14,615 bases of DNA from Comamonadaceae bacterium (GCA_947458415.1 CANGZG010000051.1:1-14615); one strand, 5' to 3'. Numbered from the stretch's first letter, positions 1 through 5,992 are shown. Numbers and translations are program-made. The notes: generated by a model not told the origin, from the letters alone.

Positions 1-1
1 A

Positions 2-895
2 GGTCATGCCTTTGGCAATCCGGCCGAGCGTCCCCAAGCCATGTCGGAATTGGTATTGGGTGCTGAGGTGGCCAGGCGGTTCGGTCACCAAGTGGGCGAC
101 AAACTGGTGCTCACCCACGGTGCCGGCGGCGGCCCTGAAGACACTGACCATGACGACCATCCGTTAACGGTTGTCGGGATACTGAAACCAACAGGCGCAC
201 CGATTGACCGAAGTGTGTTGATCAATCTGGAAGGTTTTGAAGCCATGCACCAAGGCTGGGGCATGGGCATTTCGCCGAAATCGCTGAAATCTGCTGCAGC
301 GGCTTTGCCGCAAACCCAGTCTGTCCTGGACTTGAGGCCGGTCAGTTTGTCTGCCGTTTGGGTGGGTTTGCACAACCGTGCCGATGTGTTCTCTGTGCGT
401 CGAAAAATTGAAAGCTTGAACCGTGATCCGCTGATGGCGGTGTTGCCCGGGGTGGCGCTTGATGAACTGTGGCAAGTTGTCAAGGTCGTGGAAAACAGCC
501 TGGTCTTGATCGGGTTCATGGTCGCCGTCAGCGCCATGCTCAGTGTGGCTGCGGTGTTGTTGGTGGCCATGAGTGGTCGGCGCAAAGAACTGGCCATTTT
601 GCGGGCCATGGGTGCCGGTCCGCGTGCGTTGTTGGGTTTTGTGTTGTTGGAGTCGGTGTTGGTGTGTCTGGTCGGTATAGTCAGTGGTTATGTGGTTTGC
701 CAAGGTTTAATGTGGGCTGCACAGGACCTGCTGAGAACCGGTTTTGGCGTGATGGTTCAGCCGGGCTGGCCGTCTGCGGACAGTCTGACCAGCTTGGGCG
801 CATTGTTTGGTGTGTCTGTGTTGGCCAGTTTGTTGCCTGCTTGGCGTGCATACCGGCTGTCGTTGATGGATGGATTGCATCCGCCTTCTGTTTAA
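2..895 (+). CDS. ABC transporter permease, FtsX/MacB family (5' end cut by window)
   Basis: Inner-membrane permease subunit of a MacB/LolC-type ABC transporter. The reading frame is open from base 2, in frame with and upstream of the first ATG at 41, so the gene starts outside the window. About 297 residues are visible. The first half is a periplasmic-type region (MacB core-like). The second half is an FtsX domain: a membrane segment near visible residues 165-190, then the cytoplasmic motif RRKELAILRAMGA, a second segment (LLGFVLLESVLVCLVGIVSG) and a last segment near the C-terminus followed by LPAWRAYRLSLMDGL, all typical of the family. The ATPase partner is not in the window and would be expected just upstream. 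The DUF3299 gene starts 12 bases downstream and is probably in the same operon. Related permease/DUF3299 gene sets in Vibrio (zrg) are linked to zinc uptake as I recall; the substrate here is inferred, not shown. Confidence 0.9.
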   Translation, partial: GHAFGNPAERPQAMSELVLGAEVARRFGHQVGDKLVLTHGAGGGPEDTDHDDHPLTVVGILKPTGAPIDRSVLINLEGFEAMHQGWGMGISPKSLKSAAAALPQTQSVLDLRPVSLSAVWVGLHNRADVFSVRRKIESLNRDPLMAVLPGVALDELWQVVKVVENSLVLIGFMVAVSAMLSVAAVLLVAMSGRRKELAILRAMGAGPRALLGFVLLESVLVCLVGIVSGYVVCQGLMWAAQDLLRTGFGVMVQPGWPSADSLTSLGALFGVSVLASLLPAWRAYRLSLMDGLHPPSV

Positions 896-907
896 TTTGG
901 AGTTGCC

Positions 908-1483
908 ATGCCCGCGTATACCGATCATTTGAAGCGCCGACAGGTGCTTTGTTTTTTGGGTGCCATGGCGGCATGGCCAGTTTGGGCCGAAACCGAAGGT
1001 TATAAAACCATCGACTGGAACGATTTGATGCCTGACCCTTGGGTCAAAGAAATGACCAAGGAAATGGCCGCCATCAGCAAGCTGTCTTATTTGCAAGACA
1101 CCAGCGAAGAGGCCAACAAAGCCATGGGTGCCATTCGCAAAAAACTCGATGAAGCGCCCATCGTCAAAGCCCAACTCAACAAAAAAGTCAGGTTGCCTGG
1201 CTATGCGGTGCCATTGGACGCAGACCGCTCTGACAAACGCGAATTTTTACTCGTGCCTTATTTCGGCGCCTGTATTCACACCCCGCCGCCACCGGCCAAC
1301 CAAATTGTGTTGGTGCGGCCCACCGCGCAAAGCAAGATCAAAAAAATGCCCGAATCGATGGACGTGTTGTGGGTCGAGGGCGAGCTGAAAGAAGGTCGTG
1401 TCAGCACCTCACAAGGCGTCAGTGGGTATTTGCTCGAAGCGATCACCATTGCGCCCTATGAAACCAAGCCTGCCAAACGCTGA
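908..1483 (+). CDS. DUF3299 family exported protein
   Basis: Exported protein of 191 residues matching the DUF3299 family, which accompanies FtsX-type ABC transporters. The N-terminus has a signal peptide: basic KRR at residues 9-11, a hydrophobic stretch and a likely cut after Ala27 (VWA). The RRQVL sequence fits the RRx-hydrophobic-hydrophobic core of twin-arginine signals, so Tat export is possible but not certain. The family hallmark is near residues 117-131: PYFGACIHTPPPPANQ, with Cys122 and His124, which could bind metal. A GGAG-type ribosome site (899-902) lies 5 bases before the ATG. The gene follows the permease by 12 bases, which argues for co-transcription and a role in the same transport process, perhaps as a periplasmic partner. 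The biochemical function is unknown. A zinc role would rest on analogy with the Vibrio zrg locus. Confidence 0.85.
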   Translation: MPAYTDHLKRRQVLCFLGAMAAWPVWAETEGYKTIDWNDLMPDPWVKEMTKEMAAISKLSYLQDTSEEANKAMGAIRKKLDEAPIVKAQLNKKVRLPGYAVPLDADRSDKREFLLVPYFGACIHTPPPPANQIVLVRPTAQSKIKKMPESMDVLWVEGELKEGRVSTSQGVSGYLLEAITIAPYETKPAKR

Positions 1484-1533
1484 AACGGATGTCCAAAGGC
1501 GTATCAGCCAGCAGCGGTTGACCGGCCACGGTT

Positions 1534-1550
1534 TCGGTGTTTCACACCGA
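1534..1550 (+). repeat. Hairpin-forming inverted repeat after the DUF3299 gene
   Basis: Perfect 7-base arms (TCGGTGT / ACACCGA) around a 3-base loop, 50 bases after the DUF3299 stop codon. A second copy of the left arm (GTCGGTGT, 1593-1600) could pair with the same right arm, giving an alternative larger hairpin. No T-run follows, so it does not qualify as an intrinsic terminator. It may slow or stop transcription with Rho or protect an mRNA end; neither is shown. Confidence 0.45.
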
Positions 1551-1638
1551 CTTCGGCCGCCGGCCATGGTGCTTGCCGCTGTTGCTATGATTGTCGGTGT
1601 GTGAGCTGTGTATGACATGGCTCAGGTGCGGGTTATCT

Positions 1639-1666
1639 TTGTGATGATTTGAACCTTCCGGATATT
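1639..1666 (+). promoter_or_regulatory. Candidate sigma-70-like promoter for the bactofilin gene
   Basis: TTGTGA (1639-1644, 4 of 6 to the -35 consensus) and GATATT (1661-1666, 4 of 6 to the -10 consensus) are 16 bases apart, followed by a run of eight T (1665-1672). This is in the only sizeable gap on this strand upstream of the bactofilin gene. Weak consensus match, so tentative. Confidence 0.22.
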
Positions 1667-1696
1667 TTTTTTGAACTTCTAGACTGAAAGATGCAC

Positions 1697-2149
1697 ATGG
1701 CAACCAATATGGATCAATCAAATAACCTCGTGATCGGCAACGGCGTGACTTTCAAGGGCACGCTGAATGTGCCCAAGAAGGCGACCATTTACGGTACGGT
1801 TGACGGTGAATTGACTGCCGAGGAAATTTTCATTGGTCAATCCGGAAAAATCACGGGCAAAGTGACCGCCCGCAGCATTGAGGTCGAAGGCGAACTGCAC
1901 CAAGTCATCCACTGCCGTGACCATTTGCATATCCGTGCCACCGGCAAGGTGTCTGGCAAGTTGGAATATTCACAAATTCAAATCGAACGTGGCGGTGAAT
2001 TCCGCGGTGAAATGCAACAAGTGGGTGCAGCACCTGTTTACCCACCCAACAGCGCAGCCGCCGCAGCAGCCAAGCCCGGTGCCAACACGCCGCCTGCAAC
2101 TGGAGCCACCCCCACTTCCCCTGCCGCAAACAAAGACGCCTCTACCTGA
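1697..2149 (+). CDS. Bactofilin (polymer-forming cytoskeletal protein)
   Basis: Bactofilins polymerise without nucleotide into filaments near the membrane and place cell-wall enzymes or polar structures. The protein (150 residues from this start) has the DUF583/bactofilin beta-helix core over about residues 10-108, with short repeating glycine-containing rungs such as GNGVTFKGTLNV, YGTVDGELTAEEIFIG, GKITGKVTARSIEVEGEL and GKVSGKLEYSQIQIERGGEFRGEM. A low-complexity Ala/Pro/Thr tail follows (about 112-150), common in the family. No transmembrane segment is seen. ATGs at 1691, 1697 and 1709 are in frame; I prefer 1697 because the only purine-rich site (GAAAG, 1686-1690) directly abuts 1691 and is 6 bases from 1697. 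No wall hydrolase gene lies alongside, unlike many bactofilin loci. The stop codon lies inside the end of the convergent gene, an 8-base overlap. Confidence 0.9.
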   Translation: MATNMDQSNNLVIGNGVTFKGTLNVPKKATIYGTVDGELTAEEIFIGQSGKITGKVTARSIEVEGELHQVIHCRDHLHIRATGKVSGKLEYSQIQIERGGEFRGEMQQVGAAPVYPPNSAAAAAAKPGANTPPATGATPTSPAANKDAST

Positions 2150-2570
2150 AAGCGTTCTCGCAAGGCCCTTCGGGTGCAGCTTTCATGCACAGACAGCTGA
2201 ACCCGAAGTTTTTGACATCTTTCTTTTCAATGCCTCTGACGGCGGCTTTGCGCACGGCCTTTGATGGGATATAGAGTTTGGGATCAAACGACTGGGTGCG
2301 GTTTTTTCCATCATTGAACTCAAAACTCGCGCCTATGCAAAACACCGGACCGCTGAGTTGGTTGCCAATTTCAAACAACATCAGCCCGGGATCGTCACTG
2401 GCCCAACCAGAGCGAATATTCAGTTGTTTGAGCTCTGCCGGGCTGAGCTCGGTTTGTTGGAGTGAGGGCTGTTTGGCGAACCAACCCATGGCCGCAACGG
2501 GGTTGCACATACCGATGCAAACCGAACACGCTAACAACCTGGCAATGAGACCCCGGCTTTTTTTTGTCAT
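2142..2570 (-). CDS. Small exported protein of unknown function
   Basis: I do not recognise this 142-residue protein. From the ATG at 2570 it has a signal peptide (basic MTKKSRGLIAR, a hydrophobic stretch, probable cut near PVAA at residue 27). The mature part is about 115 residues, with LFEIGNQLSGPVFCIGASFEF in the middle and a cysteine-containing C-terminus (FSCLCMKA...GPCENAF), so disulfides or metal binding are possible. The frame extends upstream to 2636, but that would overlap the dehalogenase gene and bury the signal peptide, so the inner ATG is chosen. Eight consecutive A at codons 2-4 follow the start. A GGAGGA sequence sits too far upstream (about 21 bases) to be a good ribosome site. 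The start is 28 bases after the dehalogenase stop, so the two may be co-transcribed. Confidence 0.6.
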   Translation of the reverse strand: MTKKSRGLIARLLACSVCIGMCNPVAAMGWFAKQPSLQQTELSPAELKQLNIRSGWASDDPGLMLFEIGNQLSGPVFCIGASFEFNDGKNRTQSFDPKLYIPSKAVRKAAVRGIEKKDVKNFGFSCLCMKAAPEGPCENAFR

Positions 2571-2598
2571 GGGGCCAGATTTTAACGGCGGTCCTCCG

Positions 2599-3285
2599 CT
2601 ACAACAGCGCCAAAATATCCCGCAGGCTGGAGCCACTGTGATTGGGGCGAGGGCCTAAAGTTTCGAACGGCAGGCCCTGTCGATTGACCCAAAAAGTTTT
2701 GAAGCCGAACCAGGTTGCACCCAAGGTATCCCAACTGTTGCTGGAGACAAACAACACTTCGCGGATGTCCATCGGGTAATGGTGCGCGACCAAGCCATAG
2801 CTTTGGGGCGAGGTTTTGAATTGTCTGACTTCGTCCACAGACAACACTTTGTCGATCAAGCCAGTCATGCCAGCGCTGGCGACGGCACTGTTGAGCATGT
2901 CGGGACTGCCGTTGGAGAGGATGGCGCAGCGCATCCCGGATTGCTTCAGTGCGTGCAATACATCCAGGTTTTCTTCAAAGGGCTGCAATTGCGCATACTG
3001 GTCCATCAATTGTTTTTGTTTGGCTGGGGTGAGTTCAAGTTGCAACCGTTGGCAACTGTATTGCAGCGCCAAACGCGTCACATCCCAAAACGATTGGTAG
3101 TGTCGGCTGCCCATGGGGTTGAGCGGATCGCTCAAAGAGATCAAACGGCTGTACTCAATTTGTTTGTCTCGCCAAAGCAGCGACAGGGCAGAACCTTTGC
3201 CGGGAAACAAAGCCTCGGCCATTTCACCCACGGAATACACGTCAAACAGCGTTCCGTAGGCATCAAAAACCACCAGTCGAATCAT
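2599..3285 (-). CDS. Haloacid dehalogenase, type II (L-2-haloacid dehalogenase family, HAD superfamily)
   Basis: Cytoplasmic HAD hydrolase; family members hydrolyse L-2-haloacids to D-2-hydroxyacids through an aspartyl ester. The 228-residue length is typical. The active-site set of characterised L-DEX enzymes can be read with constant spacing: nucleophile Asp8 and Thr12 in FDAYGTLFD, Arg39 in WRDKQIEYSRL, Ser124/Asn125 in ILSNGSP, Lys157 and Tyr163 in FKTSPQSYGL, and Ser181, Asn183 and Asp186 in FVSSNSWDTLGATWFGF. The usual Pro after the lysine is Thr here, a minor departure. The start at 3285 has TTTGGAG about 7 bases upstream. The gene is divergent from aroQ across a 78-base gap. Environmental Burkholderiales often carry several paralogues, many of unproved substrate, so true dehalogenation is likely but not certain. 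Confidence 0.9.
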   Translation of the reverse strand: MIRLVVFDAYGTLFDVYSVGEMAEALFPGKGSALSLLWRDKQIEYSRLISLSDPLNPMGSRHYQSFWDVTRLALQYSCQRLQLELTPAKQKQLMDQYAQLQPFEENLDVLHALKQSGMRCAILSNGSPDMLNSAVASAGMTGLIDKVLSVDEVRQFKTSPQSYGLVAHHYPMDIREVLFVSSNSWDTLGATWFGFKTFWVNRQGLPFETLGPRPNHSGSSLRDILALL

Positions 3286-3315
3286 GGCCGCTCCAAATAG
3301 GCTTGACGTTTGGCA

Positions 3316-3330
3316 AGCTGTCAGACAGCT
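3316..3330. repeat. Perfect 15-base dyad between the dehalogenase gene and aroQ
   Basis: AGCTGTC-A-GACAGCT: two 7-base arms around one central base, inside the 78-base divergent gap. The position, 31 bases before the dehalogenase start and 34 before aroQ, suits a regulator binding site. It could also form only a cruciform or be chance. No regulator gene lies beside it. Confidence 0.5.
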
Positions 3331-3351
3331 GTGCGTGGGATGTCAGCATCG

Positions 3352-3357
3352 TATACT
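3352..3357 (+). promoter_or_regulatory. Candidate -10 box for aroQ, implying a leaderless transcript
   Basis: TATACT matches the -10 consensus at 5 of 6 positions and ends 6 bases before the aroQ ATG, so transcription would begin at or next to the start codon. No Shine-Dalgarno sequence is visible before the ATG (CAGCATCGTATACTTAATTC). No convincing -35 hexamer is found at the expected 3328-3335. Tentative. Confidence 0.3.
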
Positions 3358-3363
3358 TAATTC

Positions 3364-3810
3364 ATGAAAATACTCATCCTCAACGGCCCCAATTTGAACT
3401 TGCTGGGTACCCGCGAACCCGAGTTGTACGGGTCGACTTCCCTGGATGATGTTCATGCGTTGTGTGTTCAAACGGCAAACGCACTCGGCTTGGAGGCGGA
3501 ATGCTTCCAGAGCAACCATGAAGGCGAGTTGATCGACAAGCTGCATGTGTATGGCAGGTTACACCGGGATGGTTTGGCGCTCGGTGCGGTGTTCAACCCA
3601 GGTGCGTTCACCCACACATCGGTGGCGTTGCATGACGCCATCAAAGGCTGCGGTCTGCCTGTGATCGAAGTCCACATCTCCAATGTCCATGCCCGGGAGA
3701 GCTTTCGCCACCATTCTTTTGTCTCACCTGTCGCAAAGGGCACGGTGGTTGGTCTGGGTGTCCACGGTTATCAATTGGCCATTCAAGGCCTTGTCAAGGC
3801 GAGCGCATGA
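3364..3810 (+). CDS. aroQ: 3-dehydroquinate dehydratase, type II
   Basis: Cytoplasmic shikimate-pathway enzyme, dehydrating 3-dehydroquinate to 3-dehydroshikimate; type II enzymes are dodecamers. The 148-residue length is normal. Visible motifs are ILNGPNLNLLGTREPELYG at the N-terminus with catalytic Tyr22 and the lid arginine Arg17, NPGAFTHTS at 78-86, and EVHISNVHARESFRHHS at 102-118 with general acid His104. The ATG at 3364 gives the canonical family N-terminus. No ribosome site precedes it, and a -10-like box ends 6 bases upstream, suggesting a leaderless mRNA. The stop overlaps the start of the MAPEG gene in an ATGA junction, so the two are translationally coupled. Confidence 0.97.
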   Translation: MKILILNGPNLNLLGTREPELYGSTSLDDVHALCVQTANALGLEAECFQSNHEGELIDKLHVYGRLHRDGLALGAVFNPGAFTHTSVALHDAIKGCGLPVIEVHISNVHARESFRHHSFVSPVAKGTVVGLGVHGYQLAIQGLVKASA

Positions 3811-4184
3811 ATATTCCAGTCGGGTGTGTGCTGATTGCGGGACTATTGCCATTGGTCAGCACGGCGATTGCCAAATGGGGGTTTCGCGAATTTGATAACC
3901 ACAACCCGCGCGAATGGTTGTCGCGCCAAACCGGTTTTCGCGCCCGCGCCAATGCGGCGCAACACAATGCTTTTGAAGCATTCCCGTTTTTTGCCGTCGC
4001 AGTCGTGCTGGGCATGGGCTTGTCACTTGACCCGGCAGTGCTCAACCGCTATTGCGTGGTGTTCGTGGCGGCTCGCTTGCTTTATTTGTTGGCTTACCTT
4101 TTTGATTGGGCCGGTTTCAGAACCTTGTGCTGGTTGGTGGCCTATGCCAGTTGCTTGGCAATTTATTTGCAGTTATTGGTCTGA
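3807..4184 (+). CDS. MAPEG family membrane protein
   Basis: Predicted inner-membrane protein of 125 residues with four hydrophobic segments, roughly residues 3-22, 58-73, 80-98 and 104-124. The family signature lies in the first loop and second helix (RANAAQHNAFEAFPFFAVAVV, residues 46-66), carrying the Arg, Asn, Glu and Pro residues typical of MAPEG proteins. Eukaryotic MAPEG members are glutathione-dependent transferases and peroxidases; bacterial ones of this short type are mostly uncharacterised, so a glutathione-linked activity is only possible. The start codon overlaps the aroQ stop by 4 bases (ATGA), giving a two-gene unit, with no evident metabolic link to the shikimate pathway. The gene is convergent with the next one, 16 bases away. 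Confidence 0.85.
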   Translation: MNIPVGCVLIAGLLPLVSTAIAKWGFREFDNHNPREWLSRQTGFRARANAAQHNAFEAFPFFAVAVVLGMGLSLDPAVLNRYCVVFVAARLLYLLAYLFDWAGFRTLCWLVAYASCLAIYLQLLV

Positions 4185-4200
4185 ACCGTGCTGACGGGCT

Positions 4201-4530
4201 TCATTCCTGAATGACTTTGCAGGGACCTTTGATACGTCTTTTTTCTTTCATTTCCTCGCAGCGTTCCATGGCTTTGCGCTCGGCGACGGCTGACATTTTC
4301 ACGTAAATAGAACAGGTGAAGATCATTTTTTCTTGGTCCATGCTGCTGTCGTAGCTGACCACACATCTGCCAATGTCACCGAGGTTAGGCCGTTCATGTC
4401 GGTAAGCCTCTTGAAGCGGGCCAGGCAAATCATGCAAATGCACTGAGGGGTAGACATAAGGCTCGGCATGAGAGCTGCCAGACACCGCGACAAGTGTTGA
4501 GGCAAGGATCAGAAAAAGTGTGTTCTTCAT
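4201..4530 (-). CDS. Small exported cysteine-containing protein of unknown function
   Basis: Not a protein I recognise. The 109 residues from the ATG at 4530 begin with a clear signal peptide (MKNTLFLILASTLVAVSG, then SSHA with a likely cut after Ala22). The mature domain of about 87 residues has four cysteines (GRCVVSY, FTCSIYV, ERCEEM, GPCKVI) that could form two disulfides, and a charged C-terminal helix-like stretch (ERKAMERCEEMKEKRRIKG). GTG codons in frame at 4554 and 4551 would add up to eight residues; they keep the signal peptide, so the start is uncertain. No strong ribosome site favours any of them. The gene is divergent from the histidine-rich exported protein (102-base gap) and convergent with the MAPEG gene. 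Confidence 0.65.
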   Translation of the reverse strand: MKNTLFLILASTLVAVSGSSHAEPYVYPSVHLHDLPGPLQEAYRHERPNLGDIGRCVVSYDSSMDQEKMIFTCSIYVKMSAVAERKAMERCEEMKEKRRIKGPCKVIQE

Positions 4531-4554
4531 GCAGACGATCTTAAGCCACACCAC

Positions 4555-4572
4555 TTGTCATCCGACTGACAA
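4555..4572. repeat. Inverted repeat in the divergent gap between two exported-protein genes
   Basis: TTGTCA and TGACAA arms separated by 6 bases, located 25 bases upstream of the minus-strand gene and 60 bases upstream of the plus-strand gene. The arms resemble -35 hexamers on each strand, but I find no matching -10 boxes. It may be an operator or chance. Confidence 0.35.
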
Positions 4573-4621
4573 TGCCAAGCGTTGTTCATGCGTGAGGCCG
4601 TGTCAGGCCAACCTCAGCCAC

Positions 4622-4627
4622 AAGGAG
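4622..4627 (+). promoter_or_regulatory. Ribosome binding site fixing the start of the histidine-rich protein
   Basis: AAGGAG 5 bases before the ATG at 4633. In-frame TTG at 4582 and ATG at 4588 lie upstream but lack such a site, and starting there would bury the signal peptide. Confidence 0.75.
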
Positions 4628-4632
4628 ACTGT

Positions 4633-5016
4633 ATGAAACAACGCATACCGCTTATTTCTCTGGTATTTTTGATGTCTTTTGTATCGATGTCTTGGGCTGA
4701 CCATCCGCGTTGGCACCAGCGTGACAGAACCGTCATCACATTGGAAACACACAGGAACATCGGTCACAGGCATGGCCATGGCGGCTATCACCATCGGCAA
4801 GATGCCCGTGCTTGGTCACCGCTGGCGGCCGTGGCCATCTTGGGTTCAACACTCTACTTCGCCAACACCTATTCTCAACCGCCCGTGAGCACAGTGATCG
4901 TCACGCCCCCTGTGGTTTATGCACCGCCACGCGCGGCCTATTTTTGTCAAACCAGCCAGCAATACTATCCCTATGTTCCCGTGTGTCAGGTGCCTTGGCA
5001 GGTGATCAACTATTGA
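4633..5016 (+). CDS. Histidine-rich exported or membrane-anchored protein of unknown function
   Basis: A 127-residue protein with signal peptide MKQRIPLISLVFLMSFVSMSWA cut before Asp23. A histidine-rich stretch follows (THRNIGHRHGHGGYHHRQ, about residues 40-57), then a hydrophobic segment (PLAAVAILGSTLYFANTY, about 63-80) that could anchor it, a proline/valine-rich linker, and a C-terminal module FCQTSQQYYPYVPVCQVPW with two cysteines. As I recall, similar C-termini (C...YYPYV..C..W) occur in many small uncharacterised envelope proteins of beta- and gammaproteobacteria, often with varied N-terminal parts. The histidines suggest metal binding, which is unproved. The start is set by AAGGAG 5 bases upstream. 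The stop lies 3 bases from the stop of the convergent exonuclease gene. Confidence 0.72.
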   Translation: MKQRIPLISLVFLMSFVSMSWADHPRWHQRDRTVITLETHRNIGHRHGHGGYHHRQDARAWSPLAAVAILGSTLYFANTYSQPPVSTVIVTPPVVYAPPRAAYFCQTSQQYYPYVPVCQVPWQVINY

Positions 5017-5019
5017 AAT

Positions 5020-5949
5020 TCACAAAGACAGGATGGTTTTTTCCCCTTGGCGTTGAGAATGCCTGAGGGTTCCGCCCAATTTTTCCACTTCTACACTGGC
5101 ACGTTTGCTGCCATACACTTTTCGTTTTAACCAGTCGATTTCTTCTTCCAAATGTTTGTCTGAGGACAAACTGCGATGCCAGGTTTTTCTGTCGCCGTCC
5201 CAACGGTAGCCCCGGGCCTTGAGCAAATCTTTGCTGTCAAAAGGTGAGCCTATCGCATACAAACGAATTTGAGGCTGGTTCAAGGTTTCCAGCAAACTCA
5301 ACAGCACGGGTTGCTGACTCTGGGGCAACACCATGTTGAGCAACTCCAGCAAGGCCCAGCAGTCTTCTTCGGCTCGGTGTGCGTCATAAAAATAGCCTTG
5401 GGTTTGCAGTAGATATTCCAATTTGGCCGAGCCCAAACCTTCTGCCCGCCAGTCAATGTCTTTGATGCTGCAGGCCCACTGCTTGTCTGCAAACCCTGGC
5501 CAGCGTTGCTCGACAAACGGGCGGTCAAATGGCGCGTTGTGTGCAATCACGACCGAGGCTTCGGACAGCATGGCATTGACTTCGTTATCGTTGATGCGTT
5601 TGCCGCGCACCATGTCATCGGTGATGTGGTGAACTGCCGTGGTCTCAGGCGGGATGGGAACGCCGGGGTCTTCCAATTCGTCAAACACTTTCAAGACACG
5701 GTGCAGTTGCCCCGTCTCGGGATTGAACTCAAACAAAATCATGCCCAACTCAATCACCTGACATTCAGCGGTGTTGAGGCCTGTGGTTTCGGTGTCGAGC
5801 ACAATGCCTTTGAGCAGGTGCTGACCGGGCGAGGCATGTGCATACACCTGCTTGGGTTGCAATCGCCGAAGTATTCGGTAGTCGGGGTGCATCTCAAGCG
5901 CTGTAGCCATCTCGGCGGCTTGCGTGTTGTCAGGTATTTGTGTGCTCAT
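5020..5949 (-). CDS. DnaQ-like DEDDh 3'-5' exonuclease with extra C-terminal domain
   Basis: Predicted 3'-5' exonuclease of the DnaQ/RNase T superfamily, 309 residues. All acidic catalytic positions are present: Asp52 and Glu54 in VLDTETTGL (Exo I), Asp142 in IAHNAPFDRPF (Exo II), and His191/Asp196 in AHRAEED (Exo III, the DEDDh arrangement). An N-terminal 45-residue extension precedes it. A C-terminal module of about 80 residues (from roughly 225) has AIGSPFDSKDLLKARGYRWDG...KTWHRS followed by a basic tail, suggesting nucleic-acid contact. It is not the polymerase III epsilon subunit by length and layout. Start choice: ATG at 5949 is 11 bases from AAGG, better spaced than ATG at 5958 (2 bases); the frame extends further to 6042 but would overlap pyrD. 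It follows pyrD by 43 bases and is probably co-transcribed. Confidence 0.87.
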   Translation of the reverse strand: MSTQIPDNTQAAEMATALEMHPDYRILRRLQPKQVYAHASPGQHLLKGIVLDTETTGLNTAECQVIELGMILFEFNPETGQLHRVLKVFDELEDPGVPIPPETTAVHHITDDMVRGKRINDNEVNAMLSEASVVIAHNAPFDRPFVEQRWPGFADKQWACSIKDIDWRAEGLGSAKLEYLLQTQGYFYDAHRAEEDCWALLELLNMVLPQSQQPVLLSLLETLNQPQIRLYAIGSPFDSKDLLKARGYRWDGDRKTWHRSLSSDKHLEEEIDWLKRKVYGSKRASVEVEKLGGTLRHSQRQGEKTILSL

Positions 5950-5992
5950 AAGAACCATCGCCTTTGGGAGTGGTGAGTGTGTGGCGCGGTCA

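Noticed and set aside
1534..1550. Intrinsic terminator after the DUF3299 gene.
   Set aside because: The stem is good but no T-run follows; the nearest T-run (1665-1672) is more than 100 bases away and has no GC stem.
2555..2568. T-run on the plus strand after a GC-rich stretch, as a terminator.
   Set aside because: It is the start of a minus-strand gene, no stable stem directly precedes it, and the bactofilin gene ended 400 bases earlier.
2500..2570. Possible lipoprotein signal (LLAC) in the small exported protein at 2142-2570.
   Set aside because: The hydrophobic stretch before the Cys is very short and interrupted by Arg, and a better standard cut site lies downstream near PVAA.
2779..3300. 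A 173-codon open frame on the plus strand opposite the dehalogenase gene.
   Set aside because: The minus strand encodes the complete dehalogenase active site; the opposite frame shows no recognisable protein features.
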